Assembly (NCBI GenBank): GCA_945643635.1
Contig: CALZFC010000277.1
Span: 666,501 to 730,500 of the forward strand
Length of the DNA stretch: 64,000 nt
DNA from: Allodiplogaster sudhausi
Lineage: Eukaryota > Nematoda > Chromadorea > Rhabditida > Diplogasteridae
Reading direction: 5' to 3'
The notes under the pieces are model-generated. The model was not told the origin of the DNA and made no database searches. It was given only the letters and a program-made list of their open reading frames with translations. A program made the translations under genes and the position numbers. Of the stretch, positions 1 through 10,626 are shown piece by piece (positions within the stretch are counted from its first letter, which is position 1; every line of letters starts with the position of its first letter).

Positions 1-4
1 CCGC

Positions 5-3000
5 TTAGAGATCTCTCAATTCAGCCACCTTGGCGGGGGTCATGTTCGTGAAGCGATCTTCTGCTTCCTCATCGAACATCTTGATCTTCTCACATTTGGA
101 GAAAGCGTCGTATGCCGACCGTCCTGATGACTTCACAAGAACGTTCGGCCTCCCCTGAATGTTATAATATATATTTTACCTTTAGAACTGGCAGATCTTA
201 AGGAAGCTATTCAAAAACTGCTTAATCTAACAATGACGGAGAGAAGGCCAACACGAGCGCCTTTGCGATCGAACGACATCAAGAGGATGGCGGTGCAGCA
301 ACGCCCCTTGGCTTCAGGAGGGCTGAGAAGAACAGCCTGGGAGCGGGGGGAGCTCTCTTTGCACTCAATAATGACGATCGCATTGGTGCTGAAGTTGCGG
401 CAATCGATCATCAGCGTTTTCAGCAGCTCGAAAAGGTCCACGTTGCGAGCAGCTTGGTCGAGCATGAGTGCGGCCTGAAAATTATTTATTCATATTCAGA
501 AGAGATAGCGTGTGTTAATGTTTATGTATAAATAATATAAAATTGATTTATAGAAATTTTTATGATTTATTAATAAAATTTTGTATGATTTAAAATAGAC
601 TGACATCTTTAATCGTCAGTTGAATGCGCGCGACTCGGAAAGCCATGGAGACGGGCACGTTCGCTGGAATGACTGCTCCTTCCTTCACGAAGTCGAACCG
701 AAGTGCCGAAGTGATGGCGCTCATCATTCTGATTGGATCGACGGGATGCAGCGCTGGTTGACGAACGATCCGAAGACCCTTTCCAACTCGCTGCGATCCG
801 ATGTCAACTGAACACAAAAGTTTTTTTTTATAAAATGGAAGCACCAAGTGTGTGAATATATGTCAGTTCTTATGTAAGTTGGTTACCTCGATCAATCTCT
901 TTGACAATCGGAGTGAGATCAGACTCCAAAATGGTGGCCGGACGGCCATTCTCCAGCAGAGCCTCCCCGGCGACGATTCCGTCCGCCGAAGGGCACAAAG
1001 GACACTGCCCTTCTCCCGGCTTGAAGTAGTCCGAGCCGTAGTGCCAAAGGAGACTTTCACCGGCCTGCACAATTATTTCTTTTTCCAATTAAGAGTAAAT
1101 ACATATTTTTTAATTATAAGCTTTTTTAATATGCCTGCACAGCTGACACTAACAAAGTAAATTTTTCTTCGGATTTCGCCGAGGTCGGCGAATTTTCGCC
1201 GACCTCGGCGAATTCCCGTCTCGCTCCCTGCCTAATGCGCCTAGGAGCTACCTTGATGTCTCTGAGGGCGTAGAAGAGAATGATGACGTGCGTGGAATCG
1301 CCGACTTTGATGCATCGTCTCTTCCTGGCGACATTCTTGTGCGTCTTGCATGAAGAGTGGTTGAAATACCGCCCGAGTTGGATAGATCCCTTCTTTGTCA
1401 AGCGATGCGCTTCGATGGTGTGTGTGGTAGTGAAGGAAGACGGGGCTGTAAAAAATAAACATTTTGCAGATTACGAAGCGTGTAGATAACGTCGAAGACG
1501 TACGTATATGAGCAATGTCGGAAAGAAGACTGACAGATTTCAAGGTCTAGGGTGTAGTCATTGACAATCTTCTTCTCTGCATCCTCCAAAGAGACCAGCA
1601 GAGCTTGATTATCTGACTTGTTGACCATCTGACCACTGAAGAAAGAGCTATATTTACTGGGATGCATTTAGGTATACTACTTATAGTGTAAACTAAATCA
1701 CTCCTTTGCGAAAAACATTTGTATGGCAAAAATAAAGAGTTCAAATATACCCATAGTCGCCGAGGAGCATGTTCTTTTTGATGTCAGCCGCAGCCGTAGC
1801 ACCAAGGCCGACGCCACGAGTCTTGACAATATAGATCGGGAAATTTTGAATGGGCCGGGCGTCTCGGCGTTCGAAGAAGTCCTGTTGATCTTTCTTCTCC
1901 TCAAGCCTACTGTAGTTCATCGCGGTGAGCTGCTGGTGTCTGCGCTCATTCAGGATCTTGACAATGCGTGCCCGGTCCGTCTCGAGGACTTTTTCACCGG
2001 TGCTATGAAGCGGACCGTTGTAGCTGTCGCACACGTCTTCAGGCAGAGAAGGGAGACCACACAGACCAGCGGCTTCGAGGGGGAAGAAGCTAGCTGAAAG
2101 ATGAGCAAAATTAAATATCTTGAATTGTTCAAGTTAATGACTCATGATTTTAAATTTTCTCTAATAATGCATAAATTTTCGAAAAAATTAAAGTGTTACG
2201 CGTCATAAAATATGAGATTGTAGATACTAACGTTGGGGAAATTGCTGTGTCATCTGGGGCTCGAACTCTGCGAGTATGTCCTGCAGATGTTGGTGTTCAA
2301 ACCGGCCAAGCTCTTCCTCCACTTCCTGCTCCCGATGCTCTCTTCGAAGGATAGCCTCTGCAGATGAAGTCAGCCGCGACAACACTGAAGAAACGCTATT
2401 ATAGTACAAAATAAAGAAGCTCCTGCAATTATGAATTTACCGTCATCGACTTCTTCGGTTATGTGCGGCTTCTTCGAGGATGTGGGAGCCGCCGAAGAAG
2501 CTCCCTTTCGTTTTGGCCTTGCAGTCTTTTGACCTTTCTTCATTGCACGCTGAGCCAGTGCATTCACATAAGCCATCTGCTCTTCATCTTCATCTGAAAT
2601 TTTAGGGATGTATTGCACTTGTTGCTGATCGAGCCTTCATTTTGAATTATATCCTTATTTTGTAATAAACACCTGGAGGGAATTCTTCCTCGTGATCCTC
2701 CTCCTCATCGTCAACGAATGTGTCTCGAGAGATCACATAGTCCTTCACGGCGATCGCCAGCTTCCTTTTCAGAGCGTCAATTCTCTCATCTGCGTCTTTG
2801 TCGTCTGCTCTCGACTTGTCAGCGAGCCGCCGCAGCTCCTCGTAGGCTGTTACAGCAACTTCTCTGAATGAAGAAAATGCGTTTAGGACAGAATGATTTG
2901 AATATTTGTTTTATTTTATTTTATTTTATTTTTTATATAATGTTATTTCACGATTACGTATAAAACAGTTTACATTAACAGTTTACATTTGACATACCCC

Positions 3001-6000
3001 AGTTGGTTAACGTAGACGAGGGAAGCAACTTTTCGCGAAGGTCCACTGATTGCAGAAATTGTTGCCGAGGCCCCTTCCATTCTCAGCTTCTCCATGACCT
3101 TGTCACAGTCAACCTGGGCAATTGATCTCCTCATCTGCAATTTAAACAGGATACGGAACAGCAGAAATATAAAAACAGAGAAATGTGGTGAATATTACAG
3201 AATTTGCATTCAATCTCAGTCCTGCTAATATATTCATCAGCTTTCTAACGCTCAGACAAGACTGGTTTGCATCTTCCCAGCTAGGCGAACGCCACTGGGA
3301 AGAAAAAGTTGCAAAGAGTTCGCACGTTGCAGGCAATGACGTAGTGAGATTACAAGTTACTTTCTCCTAAGCTCTTGCCCGCTTAACATGAAAACGAATT
3401 CTTAAAACTTCTCCCTTACCTGATTGCAGGAGATGGTGTTGGCCGGGAAGCCCATCGTTCGAAGAAATTTGGCGATGAGCAGAGATACGACTGTGTATCG
3501 CACCGGCTTGCCCTATAACATATTTGAATTGAATTTTAAAATATGAATTTAAAATATGAAATTAAACATTCAATTTTCACCTTGTTAATATGTAAATTCT
3601 TTTCATCAACTATAAAAGCGAACTGTGCAAGTGATGTAGAGGGGGAGAATCGCCTTGCGTACTCCTTTGCCGCCAGTCCCATCTGCTTGCAACGGCTAAA
3701 TTATCAATTAACAATTCATTATGAAAATAAAAATAATACAATTATTCTCATGCTTTCTGGTAATGTGCATACATTTCTCTGACGATCTTGAACGCGTCGA
3801 GTCGGGCGCGCAAAGTTTCATCGATGATAAAAACCATAACTTCTTCGCCGTCTTCATTCTGGACTGCGAACTTCTTCGACTTAGGATCAACGAATGATCC
3901 CAACTAAATTATTGAAGATTGTGATGATTTATATAAAAAAAGAAATTTCATTATGAAAAATTGATCTGCTAGAATAAGCGTTACGTACTTTCAAGTTCAT
4001 CTGGCCTGGCGACGCTGGTGTATACTTCCCATCCATGGTCCAGATATCCTTTAGACGGCATTTGTAGATCTGCTCGTTCCTCTGACCGCTGTTAACGAGG
4101 GAGTATGCCGCAGTAGCACTGAAGTTATTACATTTAAGTCGAGTATTTCTGTTAAATTTTAAAAAAGAGTATGTGTAAAAGATGTTAACCCCTCTACGAA
4201 ATAGAAGTCGTGGGATTCGACGGTCTGCGTCTTCTTCGCCAGTGCGACAATCTCGGCAATCTTCTGGTCGATGACTGGCAGACTGACGATCCATCGAAGA
4301 GCATGATATGGAATTGGTTGCTGCGAAGAGAAGGAACAATGAATTTTGCCAGTATAAGTTTTATATTGGTCAATTGATGTGTATCGCACCTCTCCTCTCT
4401 TGCGCGGGCGTGATCCCTTCTTCGCTTTGCTCATGCGCAAATCCAAGATTTTCCAGGCATGCTTGCAAGCATCGCTCCGAGGTCCAATCCATTCAGCTAA
4501 AACGACAAGACATAACCAAAACGGAAATATGTACATATTTCCTAACTGCATTTCTCGAATACCTTAAAAATATATCGATGTAGCAACGAAATATTATAAT
4601 TCCGCTCTAGATTCATTGCTAACCGACGCTCTCAACCGAAGACATGATGAATTTCAGGAGTTGGATGTAGGACTTGATTGTGGAGAGGATGGTTGAGCGT
4701 CCAACCATCATCCGCTCCATTTCGTCAAGAAGACGATTGAGCGCAGGAATTCCGTACAAAACGTCGTCTATTGTTACTTCCTGCGTGACTCTAAAATTTC
4801 GACTTTAAACATTTGGTTGAACATTTGAGCTTTTTCTTTAGCATATTTAAATGACGAAGATTCGTCAAGGATGCAAATGTTGAAAACGTAAGAAAATTTG
4901 TTTTTAAAATATTTCTAACCGCTGCCGAACCCTCATAATGTAAGGCAGCACACGCTGGACGTACGAGTAGAGCTGGCAAGCCCTTCCATCATCGATGAGT
5001 ATCTCCTTTGTAGTTACTGCTTCCGGATCATCTCCCTCTTCGGCTTCTTCTCTCTCTTCCGTGTCCAATTCACGAGCAGGGATGACGACATTCAAGGAAT
5101 CGGCATCGTCTCCGTATGAGAACGTGACCGGTTTAATGCTCTGAAAAAATATGTTTGAGAATTTTGTTTAGTTCACGAACATAGGTCTGATTTGCTAGCC
5201 TTAAGGAAGTCCTTAAATTCCAATAGAATTGGCTGCTTCTCTTCTCGCAGTCGAAGATGCCATCCAACCTTCTCTTGGGCTTTCTTACTCCACTCTGCAC
5301 GTGCGCCCTCTGAATTTTTTTATTATAAAACTAATGAATTGCATCTACTAACTTGACTCAGAGTTTTGTATTATAAAACTAATTAATTGCAACTTCTAAC
5401 TTGACTCAGAGTTTTTTATTACAAAACTAATTAATTGCATCTACTAACTTGACTCAGAGTAGGTGTAGTCTGCCGGATCGTCCTTGTAATTGAAAATTAG
5501 ATCGAGTCGTCCACTCCTTAATTTACAGAATGTAGCAGATTGAAAGATCTTTTGTTTAAATTAAGATTAAGATTGTTTAGTCATTTTTTTTATATGAAAT
5601 TATTCATTATGAAATTTAGATTTATGATAAATTACGATTTATATATGAAATTAAAGTGCAGTCCTAGGTCGCAACGCTATTCCCCGAGCTTGGCGAAGAG
5701 CTAGACATCAAAAGAACTAATTAATTATTCTTTTAAAAAACTCGGAAAAGTGTAGTCCTAGGTCGCAACGTTTTTCCCCGAGCTCGGCGAAGAGCTAGAC
5801 ATCAAAAGAACTAATTATTTATTCGTTTAAAAAACTCGGAAAAGTGTAGTCCTAGGTCGCAACGTTTTTCCCGAGCTCGGCGAAGAGCTAGACATCAAAA
5901 GAACTAATTATTTATTCGTTTAAAAAACTCGGAAAAGTGTAGTCCTAGGTCGCAACGTTTTTCCCCGAGCTCGGCGAAGAGCTAGACATCAAAAGAACTA

Positions 6001-8092
6001 ATTATTTATTCGTTTAAAAAACTCGGAAAAGTGTAGTCCTAGGTCGCAACGTTTTTCCCGAGCTCGGCGAAGAGCTGGACATCAAAAGAACTAATTATTT
6101 ATTCGTTTAAAAAACTCGGAAAAGTGCAGTTCTTGGTCACAACGTTATTCCCCGAGCTCGGCGAAGAGTAAAGAACTAATTAATTATTCTTTAAAAAAAA
6201 CTCGGAAAAGTGCTGTTCTTGGTCACAACGTTATTCCCCGAGCTCGGCGAAGAGCTAGACATCAAAAGAACTAATTAATTATTCTTTAAAAAAAAACTCG
6301 GAAAAGTGTAGTCCTAGGTCTCAACGTTTTTCCCCGAGCTCGGCGAAGAGCTGGACATCAAAAGAACTAATTATTTATTTGTTTAAAAAACTCAGAAAAG
6401 TGCAGTTCTTGGTCACAACGTTATTCCCCGAGCTCGGCGAAGAGCTAGACATCAAAAGAACTAATTAATTATTCTTAAAAAAAAAACTCGGAAAAGTGTA
6501 GTCCTAGGTCTCAACGTTTTTCCCCGAGCTCGGCGAAGAGCTAGACATCAAAAGAAGTAATTATTTATTTGTTTAAAAAAATCGGAAAAGTGTAGTCCTA
6601 GGTCGCAACGTTTTTCCCCGAGCTCGGCGAAGAGCTAGACATCAAAAGAACTAATTATTTATTCGTTTAAAAAACTCGGAAAAGTGTAGTCCTAGGTCGC
6701 AACGTTTTTCCCCGAGCTCGGCGAAGAGCCAGACATCAAAAGAACTAATTATTTATTCGTTTAAAAAACTCGGATAATTGTAGTCCTGGGTCGCCCCCTT
6801 ATTCCCCGAGCCCGGCGAACAGCTCGGCCCGCTTGAGAAAGCTTTCAATGCCAATCAAAAGAGCAGCGAGCTAATGAAAACAGTGAACAGATAACATGAC
6901 ATACCCGTTGAAAATAGGGCACGCCTCCTTCAGCCCAGTCGATCCTCGCACACGGAAAGCTTCCCTCTCTTCCAGAACACAAAGAGGGTTGAATGTCTCC
7001 CTTATGCTGCCCAACGCTAGTGCCTTCTCCTAAAAAGCGCAAAAATGAGCGGATTTAGAACTTCATTTCTAAGTATCGCAACATACCCTTTCCGGACTCC
7101 CTGTGACATCCATGGGAAGCCACAGCTCCTTCCTCTTTTCAGACTTCACTGAGCTGGTTCCTAAAATAAAAGAATAGTGAAACTTTCATATTATTCTAAT
7201 TTCGCTTTCATTTTGGATAACATACGTCCTAATAAAGCACTGAGGACTGCTTGTGTATCTAACTCATTGATATGTACCTGCTGTAGAAGCAGCCTCCTCT
7301 TCTTGTCGCTGTTCCTCCTCCCCCTCCTCCTCTCCCTGGTCTTCCTCTTCATCTTGAGGAGAGAGCATTCGGGTCTTACGAGTCCGCGACCTCCGAGAAC
7401 TGCTTTTCACTGCTTGACCTTGTGCTGCTTGCAGAGCTGGTGGGCCGTACAATTCCTATGTTAAAATAAATATACTTTTCACACTCCCAGATTCAATCTT
7501 ATTTTAATGATTACCTCCAGAAACTTTGTGGTCGGGATATGGTGATCATTCAGGATTTGCCTGATCACTTTCATATTATGCAGTTCTCTTTCAGTTGTCA
7601 CTGGCAAGAATTTGTTTGCATTCACGACCATTGGCTTCCTTGTTTGCAAAGCCCTGCCGACAGCGAAAAGTCCCATCTTCTGAAAGATTAGTTGAAATAT
7701 CTCGAGCTAATGTACAAGAATGTGTCACTGTCGCAAGATTCTGATAATAGCAAGAACCTGTTCTACAGTCAGTTCGTCGTGGTCAGTACTCCGACAATGG
7801 TCGTAGATCCTTTTGACCTCCGTCCGACAGATCATGCAGAAACCTTTACGACGTTCCTTATCGTCGTAGAAGTCATCCAGAACCCCTAATAATAATTATT
7901 ATTGAACATGTGTGAATTGTAAAAAAAAATTATTACATATTTACATGGGCACAATTTACCTTTGAGATCAACCGAGATGTCCCTGAAGAGGAGGCGATCC
8001 GGAATCGAATTGAAAGCTGCAATCGCTTCGTCCTCCGTAAGTTCCCGGCACTTGAACTTCGGTTTTTTAGACTTCGGCTCGGACTCAGCCAT
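5..8092 (-). CDS. 27-exon gene: zinc finger, tyrosine-recombinase-like and SET-domain protein (copy A, intact)
   Basis: Spliced by hand on the minus strand. Exons: 8092-7960, 7885-7758, 7679-7515, 7455-7278, 7160-7087, 7029-6905, 5516-5449, 5309-5200, 5140-4920, 4790-4624, 4496-4390, 4320-4190, 4118-3989, 3903-3773, 3695-3581, 3512-3420, 3134-2998, 2863-2673, 2593-2441, 2384-2232, 2093-1751, 1635-1535, 1445-1252, 1064-887, 807-605, 474-232, 154-5. All phases agree: 4122 nt, 1373 residues, TAA at 5-7. Seen in the product: C2H2-like finger (C61, C64, H74, H80); acidic run about 158-195; recombinase-like motifs GQR (R549), NQMRR (R694) and Y733; basic stretch in exon 19; SET motifs RGVGLGA (996-1002), GRYFNHS (1076-1082), WHYG (1123-1126) and post-SET-like CPLC (1137-1140). 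Inferred role: nuclear DNA-binding protein with possible lysine methyltransferase activity. The last 200 residues match nothing I recognise. Intron 8 needs a GC donor. The exon chain is strong; the domain function is inference. Confidence 0.82.
1160..1232. repeat. GCCGAG palindromic repeat in intron 23 of copy A
   Basis: Two adjacent near-palindromes of the form TTCGCCGAGGTCGGCGAA and TTCGCCGACCTCGGCGAA, followed by TTCCCGTCTCGCTC. The same block with the same following bases recurs at 13230-13320, so this is a dispersed repeat family rather than gene sequence. Confidence 0.75.
1252..1445 (-). other. Exon 23 of copy A: SET catalytic core
   Basis: Encodes 64 residues (1053-1116) including IEA, LGRYFNHSSC and HVIILFYALRDIK. 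GR-x-x-NHS is the hallmark S-adenosylmethionine-binding motif of SET methyltransferases. It is followed at the usual spacing by a beta-strand-like I-I-L-F-Y-A-L-R-D-I stretch. Exon 24 (887-1064) continues directly with AGESLLWHYG, the second hallmark, in which Y1125 would be the catalytic tyrosine. Confidence 0.8.
1751..2093 (-). other. Exon 21 of copy A: pre-SET segment and SET start
   Basis: Longest exon of the gene (343 nt), encoding residues 904 to about 1018. Its end carries the opening of the SET fold: a Y-I-V-K-T-R-G-V-G-L-G-A run, corresponding to the G-x-G cofactor-binding loop, then D-I-K-K-N and L-L-G-D-Y-G, as in SET proteins that read D-I-x-x-G followed by I-x-E-Y-x-G. The acceptor is TTTCAG at the high end; the donor is GTATAT at the low end. 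Confidence 0.75.
2998..4118 (-). other. Exons 13-17 of copy A: tyrosine-recombinase-like core
   Basis: In order on the minus strand, exon 13 gives AAYSLVNSGQRNEQIYKCRL, resembling the first-arginine box (G-x-R-x-x-E) of tyrosine recombinases. Exons 16-17 give NQMRRSIAQ, resembling H-x-x-R-H with the histidine changed to asparagine. Exon 17 then gives ISGPSRKVASLVYVNQ, resembling the G-H-S/G-x-x-T-x-x-Y box with the histidine replaced by proline but the tyrosine kept. Spacing (R549, R694, Y733) suits the family. This is motif reading only; a structure prediction would be decisive. Confidence 0.5.
5195..5200 (-). other. Non-canonical GC splice donor of intron 8 (copy A)
   Basis: Only exon 8 ending ...CTT AAG followed by GC-TAGC joins exon 9 (AGC ATT AAA) in frame. 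No GT donor in the neighbourhood gives the right phase without a stop. The same GC border exists in copy B at 29843. GC-AG introns are a known minor class. Confidence 0.55.
5310..5460. repeat. Short tandem triplication in intron 7 of copy A
   Basis: Three tandem units of about 60 bp, each containing AACTTGACTCAGAGT next to an AATTAATTGCA stretch. They repeat the exon 7/intron 7 donor region, so three candidate donors lie side by side. The same triplication is present in copy B (29584-29732), so it predates the inverted duplication. Confidence 0.8.
5650..6831. repeat. 94-bp minisatellite, about 13 units, in intron 6 of copy A
   Basis: Unit starts (GTGTAGTCCTAGG or variants) at about 5656, 5750, 5844, 5937, 6031, 6124, 6210, 6306, 6400, 6496, 6590, 6684 and 6780, mostly 93-96 bp apart. 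Each unit carries CCCCGAGCTCGGCGAAGAG, related to the GCCGAG palindrome family. It makes intron 6 by far the largest intron (5517-6904). Copy B has only about five units at the matching place. Confidence 0.92.
7758..7885 (-). other. Exon 2 of copy A: C2H2-like zinc finger
   Basis: Encodes F-C-M-I-C-R-T-E-V-K-R-I-Y-D-H followed by C-R-S-T-D-H, that is C-x2-C-x9-H-x5-H (residues 61-80). Similar single fingers precede the recombinase region in Crypton-like proteins as I remember them. In copy B residue 65 is glycine instead of arginine. The finger ligands are kept in both copies. Confidence 0.6.
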
Positions 8093-8104
8093 GACACCCA
8101 GGCC

Positions 8105-8120
8105 TTAGACCTGTAAAAGT
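8105..8120 (-). promoter_or_regulatory. Splice acceptor just upstream of the copy A start codon
   Basis: On the minus strand, CTACTTTTACAG ends at 8111, and the ATG at 8092 follows 18 nt later. The same acceptor precedes the copy B start (27665-27676). It is either the 3' end of a 5'-UTR intron or a trans-splicing acceptor. The short leader would suit spliced-leader addition, but no donor or spliced leader is visible to decide. Confidence 0.45.
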
Positions 8121-9769
8121 AGATGACTTGCCCATTGGCGACTGAAGAAAATATACAGATAGCAGAACAATATAAAAATGAGAGAGAGAGAAGATGCAGT
8201 AAAGAAGTTAAAAGTTTTGAGTACTGGTCAAGAACCATGAATCACAGTCGACGTTTCTATAAGCGAAGGGGAATTGAGACTGCGAGAAACATGTTTCATC
8301 ATGTTTACTCCATCTGAAAGTGCCGATCAGATCACAGTATGAAAACTTTCCGCCCATGAGAAAATGGTGTTTGTACTTATGAACACGAAATACGAAGTGG
8401 TCAACATCAAACGTGATCGAATTGCAATGCAAATTGGCGAGTATATGTAAATCTATTTGTAACGAATATTCATGAATTTCTTTTCATTAAATCAAGGAGA
8501 AAACATGTAATGTGTTTGTCCAGCTAGTTGCAAAATTATCATATTCTTTATTCCTCATATTGTTTATTCAATATTATAATATTAGTATTTATGAGACACC
8601 GAAAACATTGAGCTGCAGCCAAAGAAACCATCGTGAGATAGCCAGAACGTCAAGAACGACTTCGCACATACGACGTTTACGAAAACGTTTACGAAGCTGA
8701 AGGCAAAAGAGAGAGAGAGATAATGCGATTTAAGTTACGAAAATTACGCAAACGACATGGTTTACACATCGTTTGAAGCAAAAAGGATAGATATCGCACA
8801 CTTACTGTGTTCCCCGAACCGGATTACCCATTGGGGTGAACATTAGCGGAAAAAAGAGCAAAAAAGTTCGTACTCTGGGAATGGGAATAGTGTAATTTTA
8901 TTCAAAAGTTTTTCAAATATGTACTTTTCTCATAAATTAAAAAAATTAAGATCTTTCATCGAACAAACCTGGTCGCCGCTTCCAGACTGACTCTTCGAGT
9001 TACGTGGTTAGTGCCGCTTATTTGACAGAACGATCGTAGAGTCTGAATTTGACCAAACCAGACAGACACAAAGTGTGGCTTTCTAATGACTCTGCACACG
9101 AGGCGGTCACAGATAAAAGATGGGAGTGAGTGCAAATGGCTGATGAGAGTGAGGTCCGCGTCTTATGAGGTGAGAAACGAGCAGGTTTAGGCTCTCTTCC
9201 ATATTGCTTCTATCATTCTAACTTTAGTGATTTTCTACTAAGTCACCTCATAAAGCAAGAGAAAAATAGATAGGAACATAGGAGACAAAATGAAGTAACA
9301 AAATATTAAAAAAAAAATCTATTTAATAAACACTTGCTGTCTCTCTCTCTCTCTTTTTCTTTCTTTTAGAGGAAGTGTTTGCTCTTTTACGTACCCTATC
9401 GCGTTAATGTGCGTGGCGATGGAGAGACATGTGAGGAATCACAGATGAATTGGTGCATGGCACTCAACCAAGAATTCAGACAGCATGGGAGGATGCACAG
9501 ATGCCTTTCAAAGTAGTTGGAATTCATATTATAATTCTTACATAATCATGGCGATATGAGAGATATGATACCAAGGAGGATAGACAAGGTACATATACAT
9601 ACAGAGAGAGATAGAGATGAATCATAATCGATGGAAATTTCAATGTTGCTGTGAAATTTTAAACCTCTAGGCCTGCCCGCAGGGCGGTTGCATCGCATCT
9701 CTCTTTAAATGTAAAAGTACTCTTGATTCCTCTTTGTAAACTGATTCCGGTCAAAGCAGCCTGCCTACC

Positions 9770-9801
9770 CTATCAGTCTCTCTCTCTCTCTCTCTTTCTC
9801 T

Positions 9802-9846
<45 letters not shown>
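9770..9846. repeat. (CT)n microsatellite
   Basis: Nearly uninterrupted CT dinucleotides with two short interruptions. The counterpart is a (GA)n tract at about 19862-19937 in the inverted arm. Shorter tracts of the same type lie at about 9340-9363 and 20351-20373. Confidence 0.95.
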
Positions 9847-9847
<1 letters not shown>

Positions 9848-10083
9848 ACCGCTCTGTCAACTCTCTCCACCGTTTTCTAACTAAGTGAAAGGCTCATCCT
9901 CTTGTTAAGTTCAATGCCTGGATACATAAGTATACATACATTCATTCAGGGTGAGCCATAATTTAAAAAAAAATCTCTCCTCAAGGCAATGACATGCCCT
10001 GCGTTCATATGGACATGAAGAGAAAAGAAGGTGCAGATACAGAGTAGGGAAACAGAGGTACACATACATAAATATGTACATAC

Positions 10084-10267
10084 AGCGAGAGAGAGAGAGA
10101 GAGACAGAGAGAGGGAGAGAGAGAGTTTATCTGCGGGTTAAGTAAAATAACATGAACAACCGAAGCAAACACGCTTAGCACAACAATCACGATGCGATGA
10201 AGGAGGAGAGGGAGAGCGGGAGCTGACCACTCGCCGGTCAGGACATGAAGCGGAATGGAAATCGACT

Positions 10268-10300
<33 letters not shown>
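10084..10300. repeat. (GA)n microsatellites
   Basis: Two GA-rich tracts, about 10084-10127 and 10270-10298, separated by unique sequence. Both recur as CT tracts in the inverted arm (about 19585-19622 and 19407-19438). The open frames here with runs of Leu-Ser are products of these repeats, not genes. Confidence 0.92.
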
Positions 10301-10302
<2 letters not shown>

Positions 10303-10455
10303 TGAAAAAGAGAATGAGAGAGTGTGGATTCACAAAGATTTTGCAAAATTATCTTCAAATTACCGATTGACGTTCAGGGGTATACGCAAATTCAGATCTG
10401 ACTCTTTTTCTTTCTATCACTGTTTGTTTTTATCTCACTCTTCCGCATGTTATAG

Positions 10456-10626
10456 TAAACTTACAAAAGTGGTCTTGTTGTGACGGTGATTGTCGAAGAC
10501 TTTAACCCTGTCAGACGATGGTTGAACTATGGCGAGAAGGCATGGGAGATGTTGTTTACAGGGTCAGTGGAGAAGAACAAGACGCTACCACGGCCAGCAG
10601 CCAACGGAATGGCGAACGACAAGCTT
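10456..10626 (+). other. Possible orphan exon or small ORF in the palindrome arm
   Basis: After an in-frame TAA at about 10453 the frame is open for about 56 codons and ends in TAA at 10624-10626. It reads ...VIVEDFNPVRRWLNYGEKAW and ends ANGMANDKLK, a more protein-like composition than the flanks. There is no good start codon; CAAAAG at about 10467 could be an acceptor. The same frame is present inverted near 19080-19250. I recognise no domain. Confidence 0.25.

Larger units (their letters stand above)
4843..8317. repeat. Inverted repeat, outer left arm (copy A exons 1-9 and 5' leader)
   Basis: Reverse complement of 27471-30201. The junctions are sharp: at the left, TTTAGCATATTTAAATGACG in intron 9 matches the point where satellite begins at 30202; at the right, CCATCTG at 8318 matches 27471. 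The 744-bp length difference equals about eight units of the 94-bp minisatellite. Confidence 0.93.

Noticed and set aside
154..232. A longer exon 26 using the AAAG|GTAAAA donor near 173-180
   Set aside because: It would place an in-frame TGA before the donor; the ATT|GTTAGA donor at 232 keeps the frame into exon 27.
10005..10358. Leu/Ser-rich open frame (117 codons)
   Set aside because: Generated by GA/CT microsatellites.
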